The notes under the pieces: generated by a model
What the model was told of the DNA's origin: nothing
Seen by the model: only the letters and a program-made list of their open reading frames with translations
Database searches by the model: none
Assembly: GCA_002478265.1 (NCBI GenBank)
Contig: DLNC01000037.1
Coordinates: forward strand, 1-32,699
Source: Syntrophaceae bacterium UBA7520
Lineage (GTDB): Bacteria; Desulfobacterota; Syntrophia; Syntrophales; Smithellaceae
Length of the DNA stretch: 32,699 nucleotides
Reading direction: 5' to 3'
Shown here: positions 1 through 7,916 of the stretch, piece after piece
Layout: the number at the start of each line of letters is the position of its first letter
Position numbering within the stretch: the stretch's first letter is position 1
Translations under genes and position numbers: made by a program

Positions 1-1
1 T

Positions 2-49
2 TTCCTGAAGGGGGTGCATTACCTGATTCAAAACCGGCAACCGAGATAA
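2..49 (+). CDS. C-terminal tail of an upstream gene (partial)
   Basis: The second plus-strand frame is open from the left edge to a TAA at 47-49, giving a 15-residue tail ending in ...IQNRQPR. The stop lies just before the ribosome-binding site of the next gene, as expected for the end of an upstream cotranscribed gene. Too little is present to identify a family. The frame of the next gene is also open back to the left edge, so this could be chance. Confidence 0.3.
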   Translation, partial: FLKGVHYLIQNRQPR

Positions 50-63
50 CAGAGGATCGAGTT

Positions 64-849
64 ATGAAATGCGCTCTAAACACAATAGAATGGAAACTTG
101 ACCTTCCACAGAACGGTGCAATTGTCAAAGAACTATTTACGAGTTTTCAAAAAGTATTTGAACTTAGCGGTAAGACTGTTTCGGCAGGTGAATTTTGTAA
201 TGCAATCATGGTGTGCGCAGATGGCCGTGATTACTATGTAAAGCGTTATCAAGCGCGGGGTAAATATCGCTGGAAGGCTTTTCGCCGCTGCCAGCCGGCT
301 ACTGAATACCGTAATTACGCCTATTTTGCCCGTTTGGGAATACCAGTACCTAAGATTGTCGGATATGGAATTCAGCGCGTTATGGGCTTGTTTCGCCGGG
401 GAGTGATTATTACCGAAGGAATCCCCAATGCGACCGACCTGGAAACGCTGCTTTCTACACACCCTGAACTTTTTCGTGATCGGTCATGGCTTTTTAAGGT
501 ACTGCGACTGCTGGCTGGCTACGTGCGGTGTCTTCACGAGGATGGCTTCGCTCATAAAGATTTGAAGTGGCGCAATATTCTAATAACCACGACAAAAAAC
601 CCCCAAGTATTTCTGATTGACTGTCCAAGCGGTAGCTACGAGATGCCTTTGCGGCGCAAATATTTTATTGTCAAGGATCTCGCAAGCTTGGATAAGACGG
701 CATTCCAAAATATTTCTCAGACAAATCGCCTGCGTTTTTATCTTTGGTACCGTAATCAGAATAAACTGACGCCGCAAGATAAAGAATTGATTGCTAAAAT
801 AATAGCCCGCAGAAGAAGACGCACATTGAATAACGTTAAACTGTCCTGA
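64..849 (+). CDS. WaaP/InaA-type lipopolysaccharide sugar kinase
   Basis: A 261-residue protein with the compact kinase-like fold of the lipopolysaccharide kinase family (WaaP/InaA/KdkA), which phosphorylates Kdo or heptose of the inner core in the cytoplasm. Visible motifs are the ATP-binding lysine in YVKRY (about residue 60), the catalytic loop HKDLKWRN at 164-171, and LIDCPSG at 184-190 in the position of the metal-binding DFG loop. The C-terminus is very basic (a run of arginines near residues 250-255), which would suit membrane association. The ATG has an AGAGGA ribosome-binding site about seven bases upstream. The frame is open further upstream, so a longer protein cannot be fully excluded. 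A glycosyltransferase gene follows on the same strand after 80 bases. The exact sugar acceptor cannot be told from sequence. Confidence 0.75.
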   Translation: MKCALNTIEWKLDLPQNGAIVKELFTSFQKVFELSGKTVSAGEFCNAIMVCADGRDYYVKRYQARGKYRWKAFRRCQPATEYRNYAYFARLGIPVPKIVGYGIQRVMGLFRRGVIITEGIPNATDLETLLSTHPELFRDRSWLFKVLRLLAGYVRCLHEDGFAHKDLKWRNILITTTKNPQVFLIDCPSGSYEMPLRRKYFIVKDLASLDKTAFQNISQTNRLRFYLWYRNQNKLTPQDKELIAKIIARRRRRTLNNVKLS

Positions 850-929
850 ATGATACTATAGTTGACAGTGGTGAGTGTGTTAGATTGTTTGGTAAATGAA
901 CTTTTGCATAATCAGCAGAGGATGCACAG

Positions 930-1907
930 TTGAAGACTCTTCTTATTCTATCTAAAAGCGAAAAAGATCCATCTACCCGATATCGCTCACTCCAATATTT
1001 TAGTCTCTTTGAAAAATCTGGATTCAAACCACAGCACATGTTGCTGGCAAAAAAAACCACAAACTACCTGCAAGCTCTGACTTGCGCGCGACGCGCTCAC
1101 ACTGTGATTGTGTTGCGTAGAACTTTACCCATCCTATTTTTATGGCTTCTAAGAAAAAACGCAAAGCGATTAATTTTTGACTTCGACGATGCAATATTTT
1201 GCAAAGATGATGGCAGCCGATCGACAAGCCGTATGGCTCGCTTCGCAACTATGGTGCGTCTTTGTGACAATATATTTGCCGGCAACAAGTATCTTGCCAA
1301 AGCCGCTCAAGCTTTCAACAGCAATGTAATCCAGGTGCCTACATCAGTCGACACGAACAAATATTTTGTACACGCCAATAAACCAAAAAATTCAATAGAC
1401 ATAGTTTGGATCGGCAGCAGATCCACCCGCAAATACCTAGAATATATAATTCCTGCTCTTCAAAAAGCAAAAAAACTTGTTTTTAATCTCAGGCTGAAAA
1501 TTATCGCAGATTTTAATCTATCAGATATAGGCCTTCAAACACTACCAATTCAATGGACTCCCGAGAACGAAGCAATTGAACTTGCCAGCGCTCATATTGG
1601 CATTGCACCGCTAACTGATGATAATTGGAGTCAGGGAAAGTGCGGACTCAAAGTGCTGCAATATATGGCAGCCGGCTTGCCGGTTATTGCATCAAATGTG
1701 GGCGTCAATGCTGAATTAGTTCAGCCAGGTGTAAATGGCGATCTTGCACGCACCATGGATGATTGGGCGGAATCAATCCATCGCCTTGCATTAAATAGAG
1801 ATTTACGTGCGCGTTACGGAAGCGCCGGACGTCAGTTTGTCAAGTGCAATTATTCAATTGAGGTGGTATTCGATCGTATCATAAGTGCTCTCAACACGAC
1901 GATTTAA
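930..1907 (+). CDS. GT4-like glycosyltransferase
   Basis: A 325-residue retaining glycosyltransferase of the GT-B fold, probably adding a sugar to the LPS core or a surface polysaccharide at the cytoplasmic face of the inner membrane. The N-terminal half contains LIFDFDDAIF at 81-90. The C-terminal nucleotide-sugar domain contains GKCGLKVLQYMAAGLPV at about 236-252, the GT4 donor-binding segment. The two glutamates of the usual EX7E motif are replaced by Gly236 and Gln244, as I recall for the subfamily with GKCGxKxLQYMA. The start is TTG. An upstream ATG at 922 is out of frame and stops after three codons, and AGAGG lies seven to eight bases before the TTG. It is on the same strand as the upstream kinase and converges with galE. 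The donor and acceptor are not identifiable. Confidence 0.75.
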   Translation: MKTLLILSKSEKDPSTRYRSLQYFSLFEKSGFKPQHMLLAKKTTNYLQALTCARRAHTVIVLRRTLPILFLWLLRKNAKRLIFDFDDAIFCKDDGSRSTSRMARFATMVRLCDNIFAGNKYLAKAAQAFNSNVIQVPTSVDTNKYFVHANKPKNSIDIVWIGSRSTRKYLEYIIPALQKAKKLVFNLRLKIIADFNLSDIGLQTLPIQWTPENEAIELASAHIGIAPLTDDNWSQGKCGLKVLQYMAAGLPVIASNVGVNAELVQPGVNGDLARTMDDWAESIHRLALNRDLRARYGSAGRQFVKCNYSIEVVFDRIISALNTTI

Positions 1908-1949
1908 ACCTGTTTAAATATCATTCTAATAATTTTACTGGCTGTATCT

Positions 1950-2963
1950 TCAGCTTTGATAGCCATCAGGATTCTGTTTCTGCCAGCGCCATGTGTCCAG
2001 ACACATATCATCAATGCTTTTTTCCGCTCTCCAGCCAAGCTCTTTTAACGCCTTCGAAACATCTGCGTAACATTCGGCAACATCTCCCTCTCTTCTGCCG
2101 ACAATCTTTTTGTTTATCTTTATACCGCTTGCCGTTTCAAAAGCGTTGACCATTTCCAAAACGCTGCACCCCTTGCCTGTACCAAGATTATAGACATTAT
2201 TCCCCGGTGATTTTAATAATTTGTCCAGCGCTTTTATGTGTCCCTTGGCCAGGTCAACCACGTGTATGTAATCACGGACACCTGTTCCATCGGCCGTATC
2301 ATAATCATTGCCGAAAATCATGAGTTCTTTGTATTTCCCCATGGCGACACCGGCGGTGAAAGGCATCAGGTTGTTCGGTATCCCGCTGGGCGCCTCGCCA
2401 ATTTTACCGCTTTTATGGGCTCCAACAGCATTAAAATACCGCAGCGAGCAGACACTCCATTCTTTATCAGCCATATATAAATCGTTTAGCATTTCTTCTA
2501 TAACAAGCTTCGTGCGTCCATAAGGATTTACCGCGCCCGCGGCAAATGCTTCGCTGATGGGCATAATTTTTTGCTTGCCGTACACGGCGGCGGAAGAGCT
2601 AAAAACGATTTTTTTAACGTTAAACTCCTTCATGACACCACATAATATTATCGTGCCCGTTACGTTGTTGTGATAATACCTTAAAGGCATGCTACAGGAT
2701 TCTGCTGCTGATTTAAGCCCTGCAAAATGAATAACGGCCTTGATGTTGTTTTCCGCAAATATTTTTTGTAGCGCTTTCACATCCAAAATATCCGCTTCAT
2801 AAAACTTAACAGGCTTGCCGGTTATCTGCGCGACTCTTTCTAAAACAATAGATTTACTGTTGCTGAGATTATCGAGCACAATGACATCATGACCCGCATT
2901 CAACAGTTCAACGCATGCGTGACTTCCGATATATCCGCATCCACCAGTGACAAGTATTGACAT
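1950..2963 (-). CDS. galE: UDP-glucose 4-epimerase
   Basis: A 337-residue short-chain dehydrogenase/reductase that interconverts UDP-glucose and UDP-galactose with tightly bound NAD, supplying galactose (or GalNAc) donors for surface polysaccharide. The NAD-binding glycine motif TGGCGYIGSH is at 6-15. The catalytic serine region SSSAAVYG is at 122-129 and the YxxxK pair is Tyr148/Lys152. The VRDYIHV segment typical of GalE is present. The length is normal for the family. It sits beside glycosyltransferase and kinase genes, consistent with a role in LPS sugar supply. It is 66 bases downstream of the membrane glycosyltransferase gene and may be cotranscribed with it. Substrate breadth (Glc versus GlcNAc) cannot be read from sequence alone. 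Confidence 0.93.
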   Translation of the reverse strand: MSILVTGGCGYIGSHACVELLNAGHDVIVLDNLSNSKSIVLERVAQITGKPVKFYEADILDVKALQKIFAENNIKAVIHFAGLKSAAESCSMPLRYYHNNVTGTIILCGVMKEFNVKKIVFSSSAAVYGKQKIMPISEAFAAGAVNPYGRTKLVIEEMLNDLYMADKEWSVCSLRYFNAVGAHKSGKIGEAPSGIPNNLMPFTAGVAMGKYKELMIFGNDYDTADGTGVRDYIHVVDLAKGHIKALDKLLKSPGNNVYNLGTGKGCSVLEMVNAFETASGIKINKKIVGRREGDVAECYADVSKALKELGWRAEKSIDDMCLDTWRWQKQNPDGYQS

Positions 2964-3005
2964 ATTGATAACCTTATATATTTAACACGCAAAAGAGCGA
3001 AAACC

Positions 3006-3024
3006 AGTTGCCGATAAGGCAAAT
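3006..3024. terminator. Weak intergenic hairpin between the membrane glycosyltransferase gene and galE
   Basis: TTGCC at 3008-3012 and GGCAA at 3018-3022 form a five-base stem with a five-base loop. Read on the plus strand it is followed by AATTTTTC. On the minus strand it is followed by only a short T-rich stretch. The stem is short, so this is a weak terminator or attenuator candidate. Confidence 0.25.
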
Positions 3025-3029
3025 TTTTC

Positions 3030-4637
3030 TTAAAGCACTTCAAATAAAATCATTTCACCGGTATTAGAATGTCGCCATCTCCCCAGTTCTTTCAAATATT
3101 TGCCATGCCTGGCAATATCCATCTTTTTATTTGACCATGTTTTTTCCGTCCATAAAAAATACTTTATGTTCCGCTCTTTTAACTGAGAAATCAGGATGTC
3201 GTTTTTTGCAAAAAGCTCCCAGCAATTCACTTTTGTTGCTTTATAACATATAGCGCCTTTATAGTTGAGATTAGCGTAAAAGGATACCCAACTCTGCGTT
3301 GCACTTGAAGCCGAAATTCCTATCGCTTCATTTTTCACCTTTTCCCGGGTTGATATGAATTCGCCAATTTCCTTATAAGCCAACTTGCTGTGGTGAATAG
3401 GTTCTATATTCCGGGGAAGGGTAAAAATAATCATAAAACACGCGAGAGCAATAATCACGATAGACTCTTTGATTCTAAATCTTGAGCCAAACCATTTCAC
3501 CATAAGTTCCAGCCCAATAGCGGCAAAAACAAGAGACGGCAATATGAAAAGAACAACATATCGGCGTTCCAATACCCATATGTGAAAGATGGACATGTAT
3601 AATACAAATAAGGATGAGGCGGCCAGCAACATAAAATATACCAGGCGCGGATCTTTCTTTATTCTTTTTAATTGCCCGAAACCAACAATGAATGGCACGG
3701 CAAGAACATATAACAACATTTCGAAAATTCTGTTCGCCATCATGCCGATGGCGACAAGCCAAAAGCTCATCCGCGCCTCCGATAAAAACGCCTTCAGGCT
3801 TCCATATGTTTTCCCATCTATATTGTCGGTCAGTTCTTTTAACCCGGTTTCTATTTTGAAATAATCGGAAAAAAGATTGGACATTCTGCCCAGAACATCC
3901 TTAACCCTGTAAAAATCATGAAAGGAAAAATCTTTTAGATAAACAACGATAGAAGCAAAAGCTATTAGAATTAAAACAGGGGATATAAAAACAAAGGTTT
4001 TTCGTATCTCGCGAATCTTCCACAGCAAATAAAGAAAAGATGCGGAAAAAATTATAATCGCTTCTATTCTTGCAGCTGTTGCCAGCAAAAAGAAAATACT
4101 GCTAAATAAAAGAAAAAGATTGTTTTCTTTGTTGAAACTGACGGTAAAAAAATAAAGTCCCATGGCCAAAAAAAACCAGTACATGGGGTCTCGTAGCACT
4201 TCAATGCTTACAGACACAAAAAGAGGTATTACCGCAACCAGCAAAGTGGTTAAAGCGCTAATTTTATAATTTACAAATTGACGCAACAGCATATATACGG
4301 GCACTATTGTTGCGGTACCAAAAACAAAATTGATTGCCTGTCCGGCAATTACCCAGTCGTGAAAAATATTATAAACAACAGCGATCAAAAAAGGATATAA
4401 GGATAAACTACGAATTCCACCACAAGCCGCAATTACGTCCCATTGCCCGTAAAAAATTGCCCTGGCCTGGCCAATATATAATGTGCCGTCAGGAGCAATC
4501 ATCTCGGAATTGAACCAGGCGATGCTTCTCGCAACTACAGCAACAATAAGCACTCCTAAAAACAATACTGTTTCCGGATTAAACTTAGGAGCTAGACTTA
4601 GATATTTTTTTTTGAACGGATGAAAATAATTATTCAT
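3030..4637 (-). CDS. PMT/ArnT-like polytopic membrane glycosyltransferase
   Basis: A protein of about 535 residues with many hydrophobic segments, resembling the dolichyl-phosphate-mannose-protein mannosyltransferase/ArnT superfamily (GT-C fold). These enzymes transfer a sugar from a polyprenyl-phosphate carrier to lipid A, glycan or protein at the periplasmic face. After the first membrane segment the first periplasmic loop carries an acidic motif (APDGTLY, near residues 50-56), where this superfamily has its catalytic aspartate. At least ten hydrophobic helices follow, and a soluble C-terminal domain begins around residue 410. I chose the ATG at 4637. A TTG two codons upstream is possible, and no clear ribosome-binding site precedes either. 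The gene lies between folD and galE on the same strand and is rather AT-rich. Acceptor and donor are unknown. Confidence 0.7.
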   Translation of the reverse strand: MNNYFHPFKKKYLSLAPKFNPETVLFLGVLIVAVVARSIAWFNSEMIAPDGTLYIGQARAIFYGQWDVIAACGGIRSLSLYPFLIAVVYNIFHDWVIAGQAINFVFGTATIVPVYMLLRQFVNYKISALTTLLVAVIPLFVSVSIEVLRDPMYWFFLAMGLYFFTVSFNKENNLFLLFSSIFFLLATAARIEAIIIFSASFLYLLWKIREIRKTFVFISPVLILIAFASIVVYLKDFSFHDFYRVKDVLGRMSNLFSDYFKIETGLKELTDNIDGKTYGSLKAFLSEARMSFWLVAIGMMANRIFEMLLYVLAVPFIVGFGQLKRIKKDPRLVYFMLLAASSLFVLYMSIFHIWVLERRYVVLFILPSLVFAAIGLELMVKWFGSRFRIKESIVIIALACFMIIFTLPRNIEPIHHSKLAYKEIGEFISTREKVKNEAIGISASSATQSWVSFYANLNYKGAICYKATKVNCWELFAKNDILISQLKERNIKYFLWTEKTWSNKKMDIARHGKYLKELGRWRHSNTGEMILFEVL

Positions 4638-4683
4638 AAACAAAAATTGACGTTTATATTATTCACAAAATTTACGTCGCGGT

Positions 4684-4689
4684 ATTATA
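4684..4689 (-). promoter_or_regulatory. Possible -10 element upstream of the membrane glycosyltransferase gene
   Basis: A perfect TATAAT on the minus strand lies about 45 bases upstream of the start codon, in the 106-base gap after folD. No convincing -35 box is found at 16-18 bases, so it is a weak candidate. Confidence 0.25.
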
Positions 4690-4743
4690 TAGCCTGATTA
4701 TTATTGGATTAGGGATCCGCCAACTCTTGTTAAAATGGCTTCA

Positions 4744-5589
4744 TTATTTTCGTTTTGCAGCCTCTAAAGTATTTTTCATTAGCATAGCAATGGTCATGGG
4801 GCCCACACCGCCGGGAACCGGCGTTATATATGAAGCTCTTGCCGCCGCTTCCTCAAAGGCAACATCACCCACAAGCTTGCCATTATCCAAGCGATTTACG
4901 CCTACGTCGATAATAACGGCCCCCTCTTTAACCATCTCTGCTGTAATCATATGCGGCTTGCCAACCGCAGCAATCAAAATATCCGCCCTTCTGGTCACTT
5001 CTGAAATATTAACTGTACGTGAATGACAGATCGTAACGGTGGCATGTTGAGCCAGAAGCAAGAGCGCCACTGGTTTGCCCACGATATTGCTTCTGCCAAC
5101 AACTACGGCTTCTTTGCCGGAAAGGTTGATTCTCGTGCGACAGATTAATTCCATAATGCCGCGTGGAGTACAGGGCACAAAAAGCGGCGAACCGGATAAC
5201 AGAGCGCCGCTATTATAAGGATGGAAACCATCCACATCTTTACGCGGATCAATGGCGGTAATTATTTTATCCGCAGAAATATGCTTGGGCAACGGAAGCT
5301 GCACAAGGATTCCATGGATCGAGTCATCCGTGTTCAAATTATCAATTAATTTTACAAGCTCTCCCTCCGAGGTATTACCGGGAAGTCTGTATTCACGGGA
5401 TAAAAACCCGATTTCTGAACAGGCCTTTATTTTTCTTTTGACATAAATCTCTGAAGCCGGATCATTGCCAAGCAAAACAACAGCAAGACCGGGGATGATG
5501 CCCTTGGTTTTTTTAAGCGTAACCGCGTCCGCGCGGATTTGCTCGCTAATTTCCCGCGCTATTTTGTTTCCTTCAATAATCACCGCCAT
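4744..5589 (-). CDS. folD: Bifunctional methylenetetrahydrofolate dehydrogenase/methenyltetrahydrofolate cyclohydrolase
   Basis: A 281-residue cytoplasmic enzyme that oxidises 5,10-methylene-THF with NADP and hydrolyses methenyl-THF to 10-formyl-THF. In anaerobes it also serves one-carbon assimilation or syntrophic oxidation. The catalytic pair is seen as Tyr49 and Lys53 in YVKRK. Other FolD signatures are VDGFHPYNSG near 120, the nucleotide-binding segment VVGRSNIVGKPVA near 163, and the C-terminal PGGVGPMT. Length is normal. The ATG has AGAAGG five bases upstream. It follows the ytfJ-family gene by 45 bases and is probably cotranscribed with it. It looks like a housekeeping gene embedded in a polysaccharide locus. 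Confidence 0.96.
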   Translation of the reverse strand: MAVIIEGNKIAREISEQIRADAVTLKKTKGIIPGLAVVLLGNDPASEIYVKRKIKACSEIGFLSREYRLPGNTSEGELVKLIDNLNTDDSIHGILVQLPLPKHISADKIITAIDPRKDVDGFHPYNSGALLSGSPLFVPCTPRGIMELICRTRINLSGKEAVVVGRSNIVGKPVALLLLAQHATVTICHSRTVNISEVTRRADILIAAVGKPHMITAEMVKEGAVIIDVGVNRLDNGKLVGDVAFEEAAARASYITPVPGGVGPMTIAMLMKNTLEAAKRK

Positions 5590-5634
5590 AAATACCTTCT
5601 AAATAAAATTAAAAATGGAGAAATATTTTTTTAT

Positions 5635-6174
5635 TTACCACTGAAACTGATATTCCTTGATAACCGCGATTAGCCTATCTACTTCTTCAGGCGGAAGCTT
5701 CCCGCTGTATTTATACCTGCATATTTTATCTTTATCCAAAACAACAACATTTGAAGAATGATTCTTCATTCCCCATAACTTTATTAGCGTATAATCTCTA
5801 TCCAACAATATCAGCGAATCGGTATTTTCCTGCTTGTTTTTCATGGCGCGTTTAATTATTGCGTCCGGTATTTTGCTTGCCTTGAGATTGCTTATATAAA
5901 TATTCATGTAATTATTGTCTCGATCAAGTTCACTATTGCTTTTTAGCGCTTCTTCCACATGCTTGTTCCAATTTTTTTTACTTGGATCCACGTAAAACAC
6001 GGAGATAACCTTTCCCTTAAATTCAGCACTTTCCAGACTGTATGACTTGCCTGAAGCGTCCATCATGGTAAAAGTTGGAGCCTTATCTCCTACCCGAAGC
6101 TCTTCCGCAGACGAAAACGGCGTATTAAAGCACACAATAAAAAAAACGACGGAAAAAAGTATTATTCGATTCAT
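5635..6174 (-). CDS. ytfJ: YtfJ-family periplasmic protein with thioredoxin-like fold
   Basis: A 179-residue exported protein. Residues 1-23 are a signal peptide ending in SSA before EELRVGD. The rest follows a thioredoxin/peroxiredoxin-like pattern (VGDKAPTFTMMDASG near 28-42, then GKVISVFYVDP). The C-terminal SSNVVVLDKD followed by PPEEVDRL matches what I recall of E. coli YtfJ (SSAVVVLDKD, then TPEEVQQV). There is no CxxC and no conserved cysteine in the mature protein outside one near the C-terminus, so a thiol-disulfide role is unlikely. The function of the family is unknown. A GGAG ribosome-binding site lies upstream, and a promoter-like sequence with an overlapping inverted repeat precedes it. 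It is probably the first gene of a ytfJ-folD unit. Confidence 0.75.
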   Translation of the reverse strand: MNRIILFSVVFFIVCFNTPFSSAEELRVGDKAPTFTMMDASGKSYSLESAEFKGKVISVFYVDPSKKNWNKHVEEALKSNSELDRDNNYMNIYISNLKASKIPDAIIKRAMKNKQENTDSLILLDRDYTLIKLWGMKNHSSNVVVLDKDKICRYKYSGKLPPEEVDRLIAVIKEYQFQW

Positions 6175-6214
6175 TGCCCTTTCTCCTTGTGTTACCTTTT
6201 GCTCTTAGAAAACA

Positions 6215-6240
6215 TACTCCTTTGATATTCTTTGGGAGTA
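6215..6240. promoter_or_regulatory. Inverted repeat overlapping the ytfJ promoter (possible operator)
   Basis: TACTCC at 6215-6220 and its exact complement GGAGTA at 6235-6240 flank a 14-base spacer. The repeat overlaps the -10 box and the expected transcription start, where a repressor would act. The regulator is unknown. Confidence 0.35.
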
Positions 6241-6265
6241 TAGAGCAAAAATATCATACAAACAA
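6237..6265 (-). promoter_or_regulatory. Sigma70-like promoter upstream of ytfJ
   Basis: On the minus strand a -35 TTGTTT (6260-6265) is separated by exactly 17 bases from a -10 TATACT (6237-6242, five of six to consensus). It lies about 63 bases before the ytfJ start codon in an otherwise empty interval, so it is the best candidate start site for the ytfJ-folD transcript. Confidence 0.5.
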
Positions 6266-6395
6266 CCGAAAACTATAACAATTAGATAGATTGCTTTATT
6301 CTTCTATTTTTCAACACATGATTAATGATAATTTACTAAATGTGCGGAAAATTATTAACACTGCGCTTATTCCAGAACAGGTATTGCCAGAAAAT

Positions 6396-7112
6396 TTACA
6401 AGTTTCCGATGGTCTGATTATTTATCATGGTTTCAGCCATTTGCCACGCGTCAGGATTTGTTTCTCCAAGTACCATTAAAAAATTATCTATATCTTTACG
6501 AAAATTATGCCGAAACCACAAACTATTATACTTATGAATACGCATGTGATCTAAATCCAGCAACACAGGGTATTCATTTACAAAAAGCATATTATTGTGT
6601 TGAAAGTCATCATGCGTGACCTTCGCTGCATGCAGTTTTTTTAACAATAAAGATATTTCTTGAAATATTTTATCCCAAGAAGACTGATGTTCACTATCTC
6701 TTTTAAATATATCCCCTCCTCTCAGACCATCGACATATTCCATTAAAAAATACGTTTTATCACGTATGGGACCAAAACCCTCTATCAATACAGCAACGGG
6801 TTTTGGTGTGGAAATGCCATGTTGCTCTAAATAGTGACTATTCTTCCAACTCCGCAAAGCGCGGCTGGGACGCAGCATTCTCTTGACGCAATGCCAGAAA
6901 CCTTTCGGGTTGTAGCGTTTAATCACGAATTTCTTATTATTTATCTTGATAATCCCTACTGTCGTTGCTTCTCCGGGAGCTTTTTTTATAAATTTATTTA
7001 CCGTATTGTCAAAATATAAGTCCACATTTTCCAAAAATGCTTTCATTTCCGCACTATAATATTCTTTTCTGCAAATCAAAAAGCGACGCAAGGTTTTTTC
7101 TTGATAATACAT
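6396..7112 (-). CDS. WaaP/InaA-like lipopolysaccharide core kinase
   Basis: A 238-residue kinase-fold protein of the lipopolysaccharide kinase family, different in sequence from the kinase at the left edge. Motifs seen are FVIKRY with the ATP-binding lysine at 65, an acidic hinge FLMEYVDG at 122-129, the catalytic loop HDDFQHNN at 167-174, and the metal-binding LLDLD at 184-188. It would phosphorylate a Kdo or heptose of the inner core in the cytoplasm. The coding region is clearly more AT-rich than the waa/lpx genes next to it. The start ATG has only a distant AGG upstream. An unrecognised small ORF lies 28 bases upstream on the same strand. The acceptor sugar is not determinable. Confidence 0.7.
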   Translation of the reverse strand: MYYQEKTLRRFLICRKEYYSAEMKAFLENVDLYFDNTVNKFIKKAPGEATTVGIIKINNKKFVIKRYNPKGFWHCVKRMLRPSRALRSWKNSHYLEQHGISTPKPVAVLIEGFGPIRDKTYFLMEYVDGLRGGDIFKRDSEHQSSWDKIFQEISLLLKKLHAAKVTHDDFQHNNMLFVNEYPVLLDLDHMRIHKYNSLWFRHNFRKDIDNFLMVLGETNPDAWQMAETMINNQTIGNL

Positions 7113-7140
7113 CAGTTGTCTGCCTGTTCAATTCAAATTA

Positions 7141-7440
7141 TTATAATTTTACTTTTAAATATATATCCTTTAGCCAACATTCCTGCGCCCTCGCATGGAT
7201 TTGATCAAGACGTTGCTTAAGGACTTCAACCTCCGTAAGCGTTTGTCTCAATCGGCTACCATTGTAATGCCCATGCCTATTATTTATCTTTTTGTCAAAC
7301 TCAATGCTATCATTATCTGTCAGATAAAACCTTGGTTTGCTTTTTCCATTGCTCACTATAATATTTTTTGTGTCGATTATTTTATAAAATATTTTCCAAC
7401 AATAGAGATTCGAAAGCAGTTGAAACAAACCGTCAATCAA
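7141..7440 (-). CDS. Unrecognised small AT-rich ORF, possibly a gene remnant
   Basis: A 99-residue open frame with no recognised family. It has a hydrophobic, aromatic N-terminal part, a polar middle (YLTDNDSIEFDK near 39-50), and a helical charged stretch (TEVEVLKQRLDQIHARAQE near 69-87) that could form a short coiled coil. The only start is TTG with no visible ribosome-binding site, and the frame continues upstream for ten more codons without an initiator to a TAA. A second open frame, shifted, lies immediately upstream (7460-7651). This looks more like the 3' part of a decayed or frameshifted gene than an intact small gene, but expression with the downstream kinase is possible. Confidence 0.35.
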   Translation of the reverse strand: MIDGLFQLLSNLYCWKIFYKIIDTKNIIVSNGKSKPRFYLTDNDSIEFDKKINNRHGHYNGSRLRQTLTEVEVLKQRLDQIHARAQECWLKDIYLKVKL

Positions 7441-7916
7441 AATATCAATTCTTGCTTCGTTATCGCCGGTTTTTTAGTTCCTCGTAAAGTGAATCAGTAA
7501 CCAAATAACTATTGCCCTTTTCAGCTTGAAACCAAACATTTAAATACAGAAAACTCCACATTTTACAATCGCCAGCTGTTCGGCCAACTGCAATAATCAG
7601 CAGGAGATTTTCTATCAAAAATCTTTCGTAAAATAATTTTGTACACCAACCTTAACTTAAGATAATCTCTTTGTAACGGTGTCACCGATTGTTTTCATAT
7701 TGCTTTTATTTTGGTGCTGTTTGGTAATAACTCTTGCCGCTGATGGGGACAAAACATTAACTTTCTTAATCAGATTAATTATTCATGCGACGGGAATATA
7801 AACAAACTGCCTCTGTGTCAATTATTTTCTTTAACCAGACATGACAAAAATGATGAACGGCGGTTTTTTTGAAAAACAACATCGCATGACTTTGTTGTCC
7901 AAAGAACTATTAACGC
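7441..7916. other. AT-rich gene-poor stretch with a possible ORF remnant
   Basis: No convincing gene was found in this 476-base interval. The minus strand holds an open frame from 7651 down to a TAA at 7460-7462. It contains an ATG at 7561 that would give 33 residues (starting MWSFLYLNVWF, ending LKNRR) without a ribosome-binding site. It is in a different frame from the 99-residue ORF that follows. A short palindrome CGGTGTCACCG is at 7677-7687. The stretch separates the end of the lpx/waa operon from the accessory kinase and is compatible with decay of an inserted gene. Confidence 0.4.
7795..7821 (-). promoter_or_regulatory. Promoter-like sequence reading toward the small ORF and kinase
   Basis: On the minus strand a perfect -35 TTGACA (7816-7821) is followed after 15 bases by TATATT (7795-7800). 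The spacer is shorter than ideal. It would read out of the gene-poor stretch into the unrecognised ORF and the kinase gene. Confidence 0.3.

Noticed and set aside
862..890. TTGACA at 862-867 as a promoter for the GT4 gene
   Set aside because: No acceptable -10 box occurs at 15-19 bases; the hexamer alone is not enough.
5635..6174. ytfJ-family gene as a TlpA/ResA thiol-disulfide oxidoreductase
   Set aside because: No CxxC motif in the mature protein, and the C-terminal segments match YtfJ better.
7677..7687. Palindrome CGGTGTCACCG
   Set aside because: Short and isolated in a gene-poor stretch, with no promoter placed to use it.
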